Positions 24,154 through 31,391 of a stretch of DNA of 64,000 nt are shown here, in pieces. The stretch is from a virus. Where the stretch lies: positions 37,869-101,868 of IMG/VR virus record IMGVR_UViG_3300020197_002601; one strand, 5' to 3'. The notes beneath the pieces were generated by a model. The model worked only from the letters and a program-made list of their open reading frames with translations. It was not told the DNA's origin and made no database searches. A program made the translations under genes and the position numbers. Within the stretch, counting starts at the first letter, position 1; every line of letters begins with the position of its first letter.

Positions 24154-25658
24154 AGCAATTACCACAACTTTATTCCTTTTCTGAAAATTATCAGGCCGGT
24201 ATAAGAGGGAACGGTACTGGAGCGCCAAGACTAGTACCTGGTAGCTCTTATGCTATAAAAACTTCAACAGGCGGTGCCGGTAACATAAAAAATAATATTA
24301 GTAGTTATTCACTATTTGACGTTATTAATGATTTTAACTGGACAACAACCCCCTTAAGAGGCAGAACAGACATACCGGAGATAAGACTAAAAGAAAAGAG
24401 ATTGAGGGCTAATGCGTTTATTGCCCAAGCGGCATATTACGGTCTAGCATTGCAGGGTTCTACAGCAGATGCAGCAGCAGGCCTACAACGACTAAAAGAT
24501 GCTAACCCTTTCATGGGGTTAGTAGCAGATTCACTACTGGGTGCCTTCGCTGTAGATAAGCTTGGAGGAAAGTTTTTATCAGAAGCTGCTACACCTGCGG
24601 CTAGAGCGCTCGTCTCCCGGGCCGGTCCTCTGGGACTTGTTACCGCTGTTACAGCACCAGAGTTAATAACAGGTGTTTTGAGAGCAGGTGGAATGCTTGG
24701 TGGGGCTGCTGTAGGCGGTAGTGGGGTATTATCAGGCATTACAGGGATTGCAAATTTCGGATTAAATTTTCTTCAAAAAGGCTTTGGAATAAACTTAGAT
24801 GTTGATAGTTTAGCCAGTAAGTATCTTCTTGCTTATGAAGGCTTGTATTTAACTCAAGACACCAATATAATGTACAGGTTTCCTTATTTTGTTAATAACT
24901 GGAATAATATTCAAAATTCTTTTAGTAATACCCCGATGATAGATCCAAAACAAGTTATTGGACCATTGGGAGATCTTTACGATATGTTTTCTAACACCCT
25001 GCCTCAGCTTGCAACTACTTTCGGGGCCTATGCTGATATGTCTGCACCTGGCATTTATATAGAAAAACCTAAATTTTTTGATTTTGGCACGGATACTGGT
25101 GAAGCTATATCCTTTAATTTCCCGCTTGTTAACACCGGGTGGTCAAATTACTACGATGTTTGTAAGAATTGGCAATTACTATTCATGCTAATGTATCAAA
25201 ATAGACCTAACAGGAGAAGTAGAGATCTAGTTGATCCTCCGGTAATTTATGAGGTGAGTATGCCTGGAACTAGATATTACCCTTATGCTTACATAGAAGA
25301 GATGAAAGTTTCATTTTTAGGATCTGTAAGAACCATGGAAATTCCTGTTCCTTACGGTTCTGGTCTTTTAAAAATAGTTACACAGATACCAGAAGCGTAT
25401 GATGTCACTATTAGATTGAGAGCATTGACCAGAGAATCTCAGAACTTTTTATATTCTATGCTCTATGACAAATACAATGTTATTTCTGTGACTAACGTAA
25501 GACAGTTTAATGAAGCAGGTACATTGGCGTCTTTTGGAACTAATATTCAGCAATCAATGCTTGATACGTTAAGCCCGGACATCTTTACAGATAGAGTTTC
25601 CTCTGAACTAAGAGATTTGGGTTTATTTAATGGTACCCCGGGAGCTGCACCTAAATGA
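24150..25658 (+). CDS. Baseplate hub/tube-cap protein with hydrophobic Gly/Ala insert
   Basis: 502 aa. The C-terminal half (YFPLV-like NFPLVNTGWSNYYDV.., VIYEVSMPGTRYYPYAYIEEMKVSFLGS, VTQIPEAYDVTIRLRALTRESQNFLYSML) looks like the beta-rich baseplate proteins that contact the tube (T4 gp48-like). Residues about 91-210 form an Ala/Gly-rich hydrophobic stretch (LVTAVTAPELITGVLRAGGMLGGAAVGGSGVL) that could insert into a membrane. It overlaps both neighbours by 4 nt. It is not a portal despite a portal-like length. Confidence 0.5.
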   Translation: MKQLPQLYSFSENYQAGIRGNGTGAPRLVPGSSYAIKTSTGGAGNIKNNISSYSLFDVINDFNWTTTPLRGRTDIPEIRLKEKRLRANAFIAQAAYYGLALQGSTADAAAGLQRLKDANPFMGLVADSLLGAFAVDKLGGKFLSEAATPAARALVSRAGPLGLVTAVTAPELITGVLRAGGMLGGAAVGGSGVLSGITGIANFGLNFLQKGFGINLDVDSLASKYLLAYEGLYLTQDTNIMYRFPYFVNNWNNIQNSFSNTPMIDPKQVIGPLGDLYDMFSNTLPQLATTFGAYADMSAPGIYIEKPKFFDFGTDTGEAISFNFPLVNTGWSNYYDVCKNWQLLFMLMYQNRPNRRSRDLVDPPVIYEVSMPGTRYYPYAYIEEMKVSFLGSVRTMEIPVPYGSGLLKIVTQIPEAYDVTIRLRALTRESQNFLYSMLYDKYNVISVTNVRQFNEAGTLASFGTNIQQSMLDTLSPDIFTDRVSSELRDLGLFNGTPGAAPK

Positions 25659-26050
25659 TAGGTTTATCTACCATTGGATTTTTTCATAATGATCTTGAGG
25701 TTTTACCTCAAATATCAAACTATATGTATGAGAATATTTTTAGAATGTACCCTGTTGAAACTGAAGATAAAACAGAAAATTTTTTATTTTATAATATTCT
25801 TAATAGTATACACATTCCTACTCCTTTAGCCGCTGGTACCTTTTATACCATTACTCTGACTAAATCAGTACCATGGACAGTTATAAGTTATGATGAGTAT
25901 GAAACTGTGAATTTGTGGTGGTTGATTGTATTAGCCAATAACATAATTAACCCTATACAGTTTCCCGCTGCTGGATCTAAAATTAATATAATTAAGCCTA
26001 AATTTATTCCACAATTACTAGACGATATCACTCAACAGCTTAAAAAATGA
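25655..26050 (+). CDS. Baseplate wedge protein, gp53-like
   Basis: 131 aa. SVPWTVISYDEYETVNLWWLIVLANNIINPIQFPAAGSKINIIKP is the typical gp53/LysM-like core: an aromatic Trp-Trp-Leu-Ile run, then NxxxNP and a Gly-turn leading to the final beta strand. The N-terminal part is short compared with T4 gp53 (196 aa). In T4 gp53 locks neighbouring wedges around the hub. Overlaps hub genes on both sides by 4 nt. Confidence 0.6.
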   Translation: MIGLSTIGFFHNDLEVLPQISNYMYENIFRMYPVETEDKTENFLFYNILNSIHIPTPLAAGTFYTITLTKSVPWTVISYDEYETVNLWWLIVLANNIINPIQFPAAGSKINIIKPKFIPQLLDDITQQLKK

Positions 26051-27555
26051 TTAACCCACTAATTCAAAATTTAGGAATCGATAATGAAAATTCCTCTATA
26101 GTAACTATTACAGATAACCGTTATAAATTTAACGTAACACTGTTCAATACAAATGGAGATATGGTTCGTATAAATTTTTCTGCTATCTCAGATTTTAGAA
26201 TTGTAGAAAGAATGACAAATTTTTATGCAGAAGGTCATATAGTTTTTAATAATGATCTTAATACCCTAGAGGGATTTAACAGCCTTGGTAACGATTTAGA
26301 TGGTTCTGTAAGTAACAATTTTAACAGTTATAATTTTAGAGGAGATGGAAGAGATTTTTTACTTGTTAGTATTCAGCCTTCTATAGAAAATGAATTACCT
26401 AATAAGGTCACGGATCTATCCTTAAATTATGTATTTTCAGTTTATGACTATGAGGAATTGATTTACGATAACAATTCTAAATTAAAAAAGCTATATTTTC
26501 ATGACTATGCATATTTTATGCTTAAAGAAAAAAGCTCGTATTTCAGTACAGGAAAATTCTCTAAAGGTACTGGGAATGAAGAACGTAGTATGTATACAGG
26601 TGAAGCAATAAAAAAGCTCCTTGAAACTACTTTAGTAGACTATAACTTACAATTCAAAGAAAGTAAATGGGATAAAGGAGGAACCAAGATATTTTACAGT
26701 AGCCCGGCTCAATATAAAGCAATAGATGATTTACATTATTTGCTCGACAACCATGTTAGTGATGCGTCTAATCAGTATGCACCTTCACTACTCATGAAAG
26801 ATAGAGATAAATGGTCATTAGTGCCAATTACTGAATTTTTTAAAAATAGTTATTTAGGTGAAAGTAACCTTGGCGGGCCACTTTTAACCGAGCAGTTTAT
26901 AATAGGAAGAATGACTGCCGGTTCTTCTTCTTTAGATAAAATTAGAAGATCCCCTATCTCTCCTTTTTCTTTGGATATGCCTGATTATGTTACGGTTGAT
27001 AATTTTCAGTTTGTTGATCCCTCACCCACAGACGTAGTTAATAATTTAACTTCTCATATTGTGCATGGATATGATGTTAACAAAAAAACCTTTAGCTTAG
27101 ATATTAAAGAAAATAATATTGAAAAAAATCTTCAAATTTACAAGCAATTTTTTGTTAGAACTCAAAAAGGGGGTTTAAATAGCTCACCGAGTATGAATTT
27201 GCCTATGAATCAAACTTTTATGGATAAGAAAGTGGTAGTAAATAAATTTAATCCAAATAGAGACTCTAACGCACGGCTTAATTCTGGTAGAAATAGATTT
27301 TTAATATCTAGTTTGTTTTTAAATAGTGCTATATCTTTTAAATGTAGAGGCAATGTTGCAAGATCTCCAGGAAGATTTTTTACAATTTCAAGAGGGGATA
27401 ATTACCCAGACAATAAGTTTGATAATAAATCGTTAGGTATGTATTTGACAACAACGGTTGAACATGTGTTTGCCTCAGGTAGTTACTACAATAATATTAT
27501 AGGTGTTAAAACCTATACACACGACAAATCAAATAACACTCAACAATCCATATGA
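26047..27555 (+). CDS. Baseplate hub protein, gp27-like (candidate)
   Basis: 502 aa, a beta-rich protein with FSAISDFRIVERMTNFYAEGHIVFNND near the N-terminus and VDNFQFVDPSPTDVVNNLTSHIVHGYDV in the middle. This matches the two tube-like domains and long connecting insert of hub proteins such as T4 gp27. The C-terminal GRFFTISRGDNYPDNKFDNKSLGMYLTTTVEHVF.. resembles the end of Mu gpP/gp27-type hubs. Assignment is by pattern and position. Confidence 0.55.
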   Translation: MINPLIQNLGIDNENSSIVTITDNRYKFNVTLFNTNGDMVRINFSAISDFRIVERMTNFYAEGHIVFNNDLNTLEGFNSLGNDLDGSVSNNFNSYNFRGDGRDFLLVSIQPSIENELPNKVTDLSLNYVFSVYDYEELIYDNNSKLKKLYFHDYAYFMLKEKSSYFSTGKFSKGTGNEERSMYTGEAIKKLLETTLVDYNLQFKESKWDKGGTKIFYSSPAQYKAIDDLHYLLDNHVSDASNQYAPSLLMKDRDKWSLVPITEFFKNSYLGESNLGGPLLTEQFIIGRMTAGSSSLDKIRRSPISPFSLDMPDYVTVDNFQFVDPSPTDVVNNLTSHIVHGYDVNKKTFSLDIKENNIEKNLQIYKQFFVRTQKGGLNSSPSMNLPMNQTFMDKKVVVNKFNPNRDSNARLNSGRNRFLISSLFLNSAISFKCRGNVARSPGRFFTISRGDNYPDNKFDNKSLGMYLTTTVEHVFASGSYYNNIIGVKTYTHDKSNNTQQSI

Positions 27556-28394
27556 ATAATCAAACAATCGATCCGTTTCTCACCAAAATTAATCTTTTTT
27601 ACAAAAAAGAATTTTACAACAAAGCAAGTAACTTTTTATCTACTATTCAAAGTTATTCTAAAGAATTAGAAACTGGTATAAAATATAATTTAACTAAAGT
27701 TCAAAACGATGTAATTACGGCGCAAAGAGATTTTTTTGCAGATTTAGATGGTCAGATGAAAAAAATGTCTCCTCAATTTGCAGCTAATTGGATAAAAACT
27801 TTTGATACCGCGATAGATGAAGTAAAAAATCAAGTAAGAATAAAAATAGGTGAAGGTACATTCTACAAATCCTTTAGTGATTGTATGGGAAGCTTAGCAA
27901 GAATAGAAAACTATCTCGATGATTCATTACAACTTGTTAGTGATATTAATAGCGAATCTGTTCTCTCGCCTTTTAGATATGGTGCTACTTTATCAAATAA
28001 GATAAGCCCAGCCACTTTACTTTTACACTCTGAATTAAGTAAAAAAACTAATCTAGTGTTTAGAAAAAACATTCAAAGCATTCAGAACAAAGTAGAAAGT
28101 AATACTAAAGCTCAAGGGGAAAACCTTATACCTGATACAGAGCATTTCAAAAGAATGAAACAACTTGCTCCCACTATACAACAAAAAATACAAGGAGAAT
28201 TTAAAGAGCTTTACAATGTAATTTTGTATTACATAAACTATAATCCTAGATCATCTTCTAATAATTTACAGTTTGTTCCTAATGTAAACATTACTGTTGA
28301 CGTAGAAGGTAACAAATTAAATCAAGATTTATTGTTTAATCAGTTAAAAGATGTTACGAGTTCTCTGACTTCTCAGGGAGTGCTGAAGGCGTAG
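27552..28394 (+). CDS. Helical protein in baseplate operon, unknown
   Basis: 280 aa, predominantly helical and charged, with a C-terminal beta segment (LQFVPNVNITVDVEGNKLNQ). Overlaps the hub gene by 4 nt and is the last gene of this plus-strand tail operon. Its end overlaps the convergent small-terminase candidate by 41 nt. A hub or tail-assembly accessory protein is likely from position; no family recognised. Confidence 0.55.
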   Translation: MNNQTIDPFLTKINLFYKKEFYNKASNFLSTIQSYSKELETGIKYNLTKVQNDVITAQRDFFADLDGQMKKMSPQFAANWIKTFDTAIDEVKNQVRIKIGEGTFYKSFSDCMGSLARIENYLDDSLQLVSDINSESVLSPFRYGATLSNKISPATLLLHSELSKKTNLVFRKNIQSIQNKVESNTKAQGENLIPDTEHFKRMKQLAPTIQQKIQGEFKELYNVILYYINYNPRSSSNNLQFVPNVNITVDVEGNKLNQDLLFNQLKDVTSSLTSQGVLKA

Positions 28395-28854
28395 CTGTAT
28401 TGATATTAATGGCTTCTGCTTCTATAGTCTTTGCATCTTCCATTATTTTCCTAAAAATCTCATCCCGTGTAATGTAAAGTTTGGTTGTATTTTCTTCCTG
28501 TTTAATTTCTTTTCTAGCCTCTATTTCCATGGTTTTTAATTCCTTTGCACTTTCTCTTCTTACCTGTGTAATGTGAATATCCTTAACAACCGACAAGGCA
28601 CTAGCTACGGCCTTTAATGCCTCTGCTAATGCTTGAACTTCTCGGCTTTCCGGGTTGTTCATAACATATTCCTTTACCCCTTCGACAATATCAAGCCCTT
28701 GTGTAACGAGCTTCCCAGTACTACTCAATACAAAGTCTTCTAGTTTGTCCTTTGGTAAATTAAACTCTTCATTATTAAGCTTATCCTTATTCTCCTTAGT
28801 GTTTATATTAAGCTCTTTAATAAGGTCATTAACGCTAAATTCATTATCTTCCAT
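28354..28854 (-). CDS. Terminase small subunit candidate (gp16-like)
   Basis: 166 aa, almost the same as T4 gp16 (164 aa). The acidic N-terminus is followed by a long helical centre (about 45-125: FVLSSTGKLVTQGLDIVEGVKEYV..SREVQALAEALKAVASALSVVKDIH) and a charged tail, the layout of gp16's central coiled-coil oligomerisation domain. It would recruit DNA to gp17. It is on the minus strand with its own exact late box, far from gp17, unlike T4. Alternatively it is another late helical protein. Confidence 0.5.
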   Translation of the reverse strand: MEDNEFSVNDLIKELNINTKENKDKLNNEEFNLPKDKLEDFVLSSTGKLVTQGLDIVEGVKEYVMNNPESREVQALAEALKAVASALSVVKDIHITQVRRESAKELKTMEIEARKEIKQEENTTKLYITRDEIFRKIMEDAKTIEAEAININTATPSALPEKSENS

Positions 28855-28858
28855 TCTA

Positions 28859-28866
28859 TATTTATA
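28859..28866 (-). promoter_or_regulatory. Late promoter TATAAATA for 28354-28854
   Basis: Exact late box on the minus strand, 4 nt before ATG 28854; back-to-back with the dUTPase promoter. Confidence 0.75.
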
Positions 28867-28868
28867 CG

Positions 28869-28896
28869 TTGAAAATATTATACCATACCTTATAAT
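28869..28896 (+). promoter_or_regulatory. Sigma70-like promoter for dUTPase/gp44
   Basis: TTGAAA (28869-28874), 16-nt spacer, perfect TATAAT (28891-28896), 6 nt to ATG 28903. Confidence 0.7.
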
Positions 28897-28902
28897 TTAG
28901 GT

Positions 28903-29349
28903 ATGTCGTCATTACCACCTTATTTACCTGCTATTAAATTTGAAAAGACTCACCCAGATGCCCAATTACCAAAAAAGAACTTTGATACTGACTCTGGGTG
29001 GGATTTAGCAGCGGTAGAAAATACGGTTATACCGGGGCTTGGTCAAGCAGTCGTGCCAGTTGGTTTAAAACTTGCCTATCTAGAGCCAGGCTACTGGTTG
29101 CAAGTGGGATCTAGATCCGGTCTTAGCTTTAAGAGTGGTATTTTAGCTCACCCCGGGATCATAGATCAAAATTACAGAGGAGATCTTGGGGTATTACTTT
29201 ACAATCATCGTCAAGAGCAATATGAAGTGAAGAAAGGCGATAGAATTGCACAATTAATCGTTCATTATAATATTCACATGGTTGTGGGGTGGGGTCAAGT
29301 AGAACAAACTGACAGAGGTGAAAAAGGCTTCGGAAGTAGCGGTAAATAA
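28903..29349 (+). CDS. dut: dUTPase (deoxyuridine triphosphatase)
   Basis: 148 aa with all five trimeric-dUTPase motifs in order: DSGWDL, GSRSGLS, GIIDQNYRGDLGV, GDRIAQLIV and RGEKGFGSSG. It hydrolyses dUTP to dUMP, keeping uracil out of phage DNA and supplying dTMP synthesis. Transcribed from a clean sigma70-like promoter, predicted leaderless. The clamp-loader gene follows 1 nt after its stop codon, so the two are co-transcribed. Confidence 0.96.
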   Translation: MSSLPPYLPAIKFEKTHPDAQLPKKNFDTDSGWDLAAVENTVIPGLGQAVVPVGLKLAYLEPGYWLQVGSRSGLSFKSGILAHPGIIDQNYRGDLGVLLYNHRQEQYEVKKGDRIAQLIVHYNIHMVVGWGQVEQTDRGEKGFGSSGK

Positions 29350-29350
29350 A

Positions 29351-30283
29351 ATGGATGTAGATAAATTTTGGGTTGAAAAATACAGACCTAAAACTATAGA
29401 CGAGGTTATACTGTCTTCAGAAACTAGAAAAATACTAACATCTTTTATTAAGAATGATGAAATACCTAACTTAATGTTCTGCGGTCATCAAGGAATAGGC
29501 AAAACAACTACATCAAAAGTTCTTATTAACACACTAGAGGCTGAATACATCTATCAAAATTGCTCTGAAGTAGGCATAGACGCGGTAAGAAATGATATAA
29601 CTAGTTTTAGTAGAACTAAGAGTTTTAACGGTAAGAAAAAAATAGTATTGCTAGATGAAATAGATGGAATGGCTTCAATTGAAGCGCAACGTTCCTTAAG
29701 AAATGTATTGGAAGAATATGCCGGCCACTGTAGATTTATTTTAACGTGCAATTACAAACACAAAGTTATTGCACCTCTTCAAAGTAGGTGCCAGTTTATA
29801 GATTTAGAGCCTAACTTACAAGAGGTTGTAAAGCGTTGTTATACTATTCTAAAGGCTGAGAATATTAAAGTTGATGAAGAAAATAAAGTTAAGTTAATTG
29901 GGTTAATTAGAAAATATTTTCCAGATATACGAAAGTGTATTAATGAATTGCAAAAATTTAGTACTATAGGGATATTAACTATACCGTCCCTTGATGTAAA
30001 GGACGACTTTATTATAAAACTAATAACGTTTATTGTTAGTAAAAAAGTATTTAATGCAAGAAAACATGTTATAGAAAATGAGGAGACGTTTCACGGGGAT
30101 TACAGTCTACTTATGAAGTCGTTATTTGATAATGTTTGTGAGGGTAACTATTCATTATCCGAACAACAAAAGAAACTATGGTTGATAACTATTGGGGAAT
30201 ATATGTATAGATCCGCGTTTGTTGTTGATCAAGAAATTAATTTTTATTGTCTTGTATTGGCGTTAACTGAAATTAACGCTTAG
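29351..30283 (+). CDS. gp44: Clamp loader large subunit (T4 gp44)
   Basis: 310 aa (T4 gp44 is 319). AAA+ ATPase with the YRPKTIDEVI N-terminus, Walker A GHQGIGKTT (45-53), Walker B VLLDEID (99-105) and SRC motif (145-147). It opens and loads the gp45 ring onto primer-template. The ATG at 29351 is preferred over an in-frame start inside the dUTPase gene because it restores the standard VEKYRPK N-terminus. No gp62 partner is recognised in the window. Confidence 0.93.
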   Translation: MDVDKFWVEKYRPKTIDEVILSSETRKILTSFIKNDEIPNLMFCGHQGIGKTTTSKVLINTLEAEYIYQNCSEVGIDAVRNDITSFSRTKSFNGKKKIVLLDEIDGMASIEAQRSLRNVLEEYAGHCRFILTCNYKHKVIAPLQSRCQFIDLEPNLQEVVKRCYTILKAENIKVDEENKVKLIGLIRKYFPDIRKCINELQKFSTIGILTIPSLDVKDDFIIKLITFIVSKKVFNARKHVIENEETFHGDYSLLMKSLFDNVCEGNYSLSEQQKKLWLITIGEYMYRSAFVVDQEINFYCLVLALTEINA

Positions 30284-30875
30284 GAAGATACCTGTGGGTG
30301 CCGCTCTCTACACTTGGGCTGTTCTCACCTTTAGCCGGTGAACTAGGTATTTTTACATTTACATTATTAAGCTTACGATCACCTTCTGAGTCCTTGTGGT
30401 TGCCCATATCACTTGTTTGTGTTTGACGGTGAGGGGAAAGCATTAGTTCGTTTTCATCTTTCAAGCTAACAGGGTGAGGTGTGATAGAAGTATCATTGGG
30501 TCTTTTTAGACTATCTGGAACTGGGGCTAGATTAATACCGGTATCGATAGGCTGTAGAACGTGGGCAGGTACTGTTATGAATTCTCTGTATAAACCAGGT
30601 GCAACCTCTTGTACTATATCCACCAAAAATGATTCCGCTTCATTCTGTATGTTTCCAGAATGCATAGTAGGTCTTATTGCTTTTATAGCACTAACTCTTA
30701 TGTTTAAACCGCTTTCGCTAAATGATTTAGCCTTTTGAATGTAGTTAGGCGCTTGTTTTTTAAAGAAATCATCACGAAATGCATTTTCTGTAAATTTTAC
30801 CAAATCTCCTGTCAAAAAACCACCTCGAGTGTAGCGTTGAATGGCAGACTCGTAGATAGCGGTAAATTTATTCAT
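30273..30875 (-). CDS. Late minus-strand protein, unknown, with short amphipathic N-terminus
   Basis: 200 aa. MNKFTAIYESAIQRY resembles the N-termini of the other isolated late minus genes but lacks a clear I/L-x-E. A globular part (about 20-110) and a Ser/Pro/His/Lys-rich, probably disordered tail follow. A CATAAATA box ends 5 nt before the ATG. Overlaps the gp44 end by 11 nt. Function unknown. Confidence 0.65.
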   Translation of the reverse strand: MNKFTAIYESAIQRYTRGGFLTGDLVKFTENAFRDDFFKKQAPNYIQKAKSFSESGLNIRVSAIKAIRPTMHSGNIQNEAESFLVDIVQEVAPGLYREFITVPAHVLQPIDTGINLAPVPDSLKRPNDTSITPHPVSLKDENELMLSPHRQTQTSDMGNHKDSEGDRKLNNVNVKIPSSPAKGENSPSVESGTHRYLPKR

Positions 30876-30880
30876 ATCTA

Positions 30881-30888
30881 TATTTATG
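30881..30888 (-). promoter_or_regulatory. Late promoter (CATAAATA) for 30273-30875
   Basis: Late-box variant on the minus strand, 5 nt before ATG 30875. Confidence 0.6.
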
Positions 30889-30910
30889 TTTCAAGGAACA
30901 AATATCCCCG

Positions 30911-30918
30911 TATAAATA
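30911..30918 (+). promoter_or_regulatory. Late promoter TATAAATA for the gp25-gp6 baseplate operon
   Basis: Exact late box, 5 nt before ATG 30924. It decides the gp25 start against a longer upstream frame. Confidence 0.8.
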
Positions 30919-30923
30919 ATACT

Positions 30924-31391
30924 ATGGCAGCCATAGTTTTAAATACTATTTCCGCACCATTATCTTCACCTATTTACAAGGATTTACTATTAGATCTTAA
31001 AGTCGCTTACACAAAGAATACTCAACTCTTAAAGCGCAGAGAGATAAAAGATATTCAAATTTCAGAAGATATAGGCGCGGTAAAGAATAGTCTCTTTAAT
31101 CTATTTACAACAATGCCTGGCCAAAAAATTCTTACACCTTTATATGGCTTAAATTTAACACAATATCTATTCACACCTGTTTCAGAGACACAAGGCCAAA
31201 TTATAGGAGAGGCTATTCTTAAAGGAATACAAAAATTTGAACCTAGAATACAACTACAAAAGCTTAACATACAGCTAGATAATGATAATAATCAATACAA
31301 TATTATAATGATAATTAATGTTCCGACGTTAAATATTACAGGAGTATCCTTAAAGGGTGTTTTATCTGAGTCAGGATACTACTTTAACTAA
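30924..31391 (+). CDS. gp25: Baseplate wedge protein gp25 (GPW/gp25 family)
   Basis: 155 aa. The core SEDIGAVKNSLFNLFTTMPGQKILTPLYGLNLTQYLFTP, with its FxTxPGxxxxxPxxG pattern, and the closing beta strands NQYNIIMIINVPTLN are diagnostic for the GPW/gp25 family. gp25 initiates sheath assembly on the baseplate. An upstream frame extends to 30735, but the exact late box ending 5 nt before ATG 30924 fixes the start. Overlaps the gp6 ATG by 1 nt. Confidence 0.93.
   Translation: MAAIVLNTISAPLSSPIYKDLLLDLKVAYTKNTQLLKRREIKDIQISEDIGAVKNSLFNLFTTMPGQKILTPLYGLNLTQYLFTPVSETQGQIIGEAILKGIQKFEPRIQLQKLNIQLDNDNNQYNIIMIINVPTLNITGVSLKGVLSESGYYFN

Noticed and set aside
24150-25658. Portal protein (T4 gp20)
   Set aside because: The length is right, but the C-terminal half reads as a baseplate/tube-cap beta domain, and the position is in the hub operon.
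30735-30923. 63-residue N-terminal extension of gp25
   Set aside because: It would read through the minus-strand neighbour's start and the late box at 30911-30918, and standard gp25 length is reached from ATG 30924.
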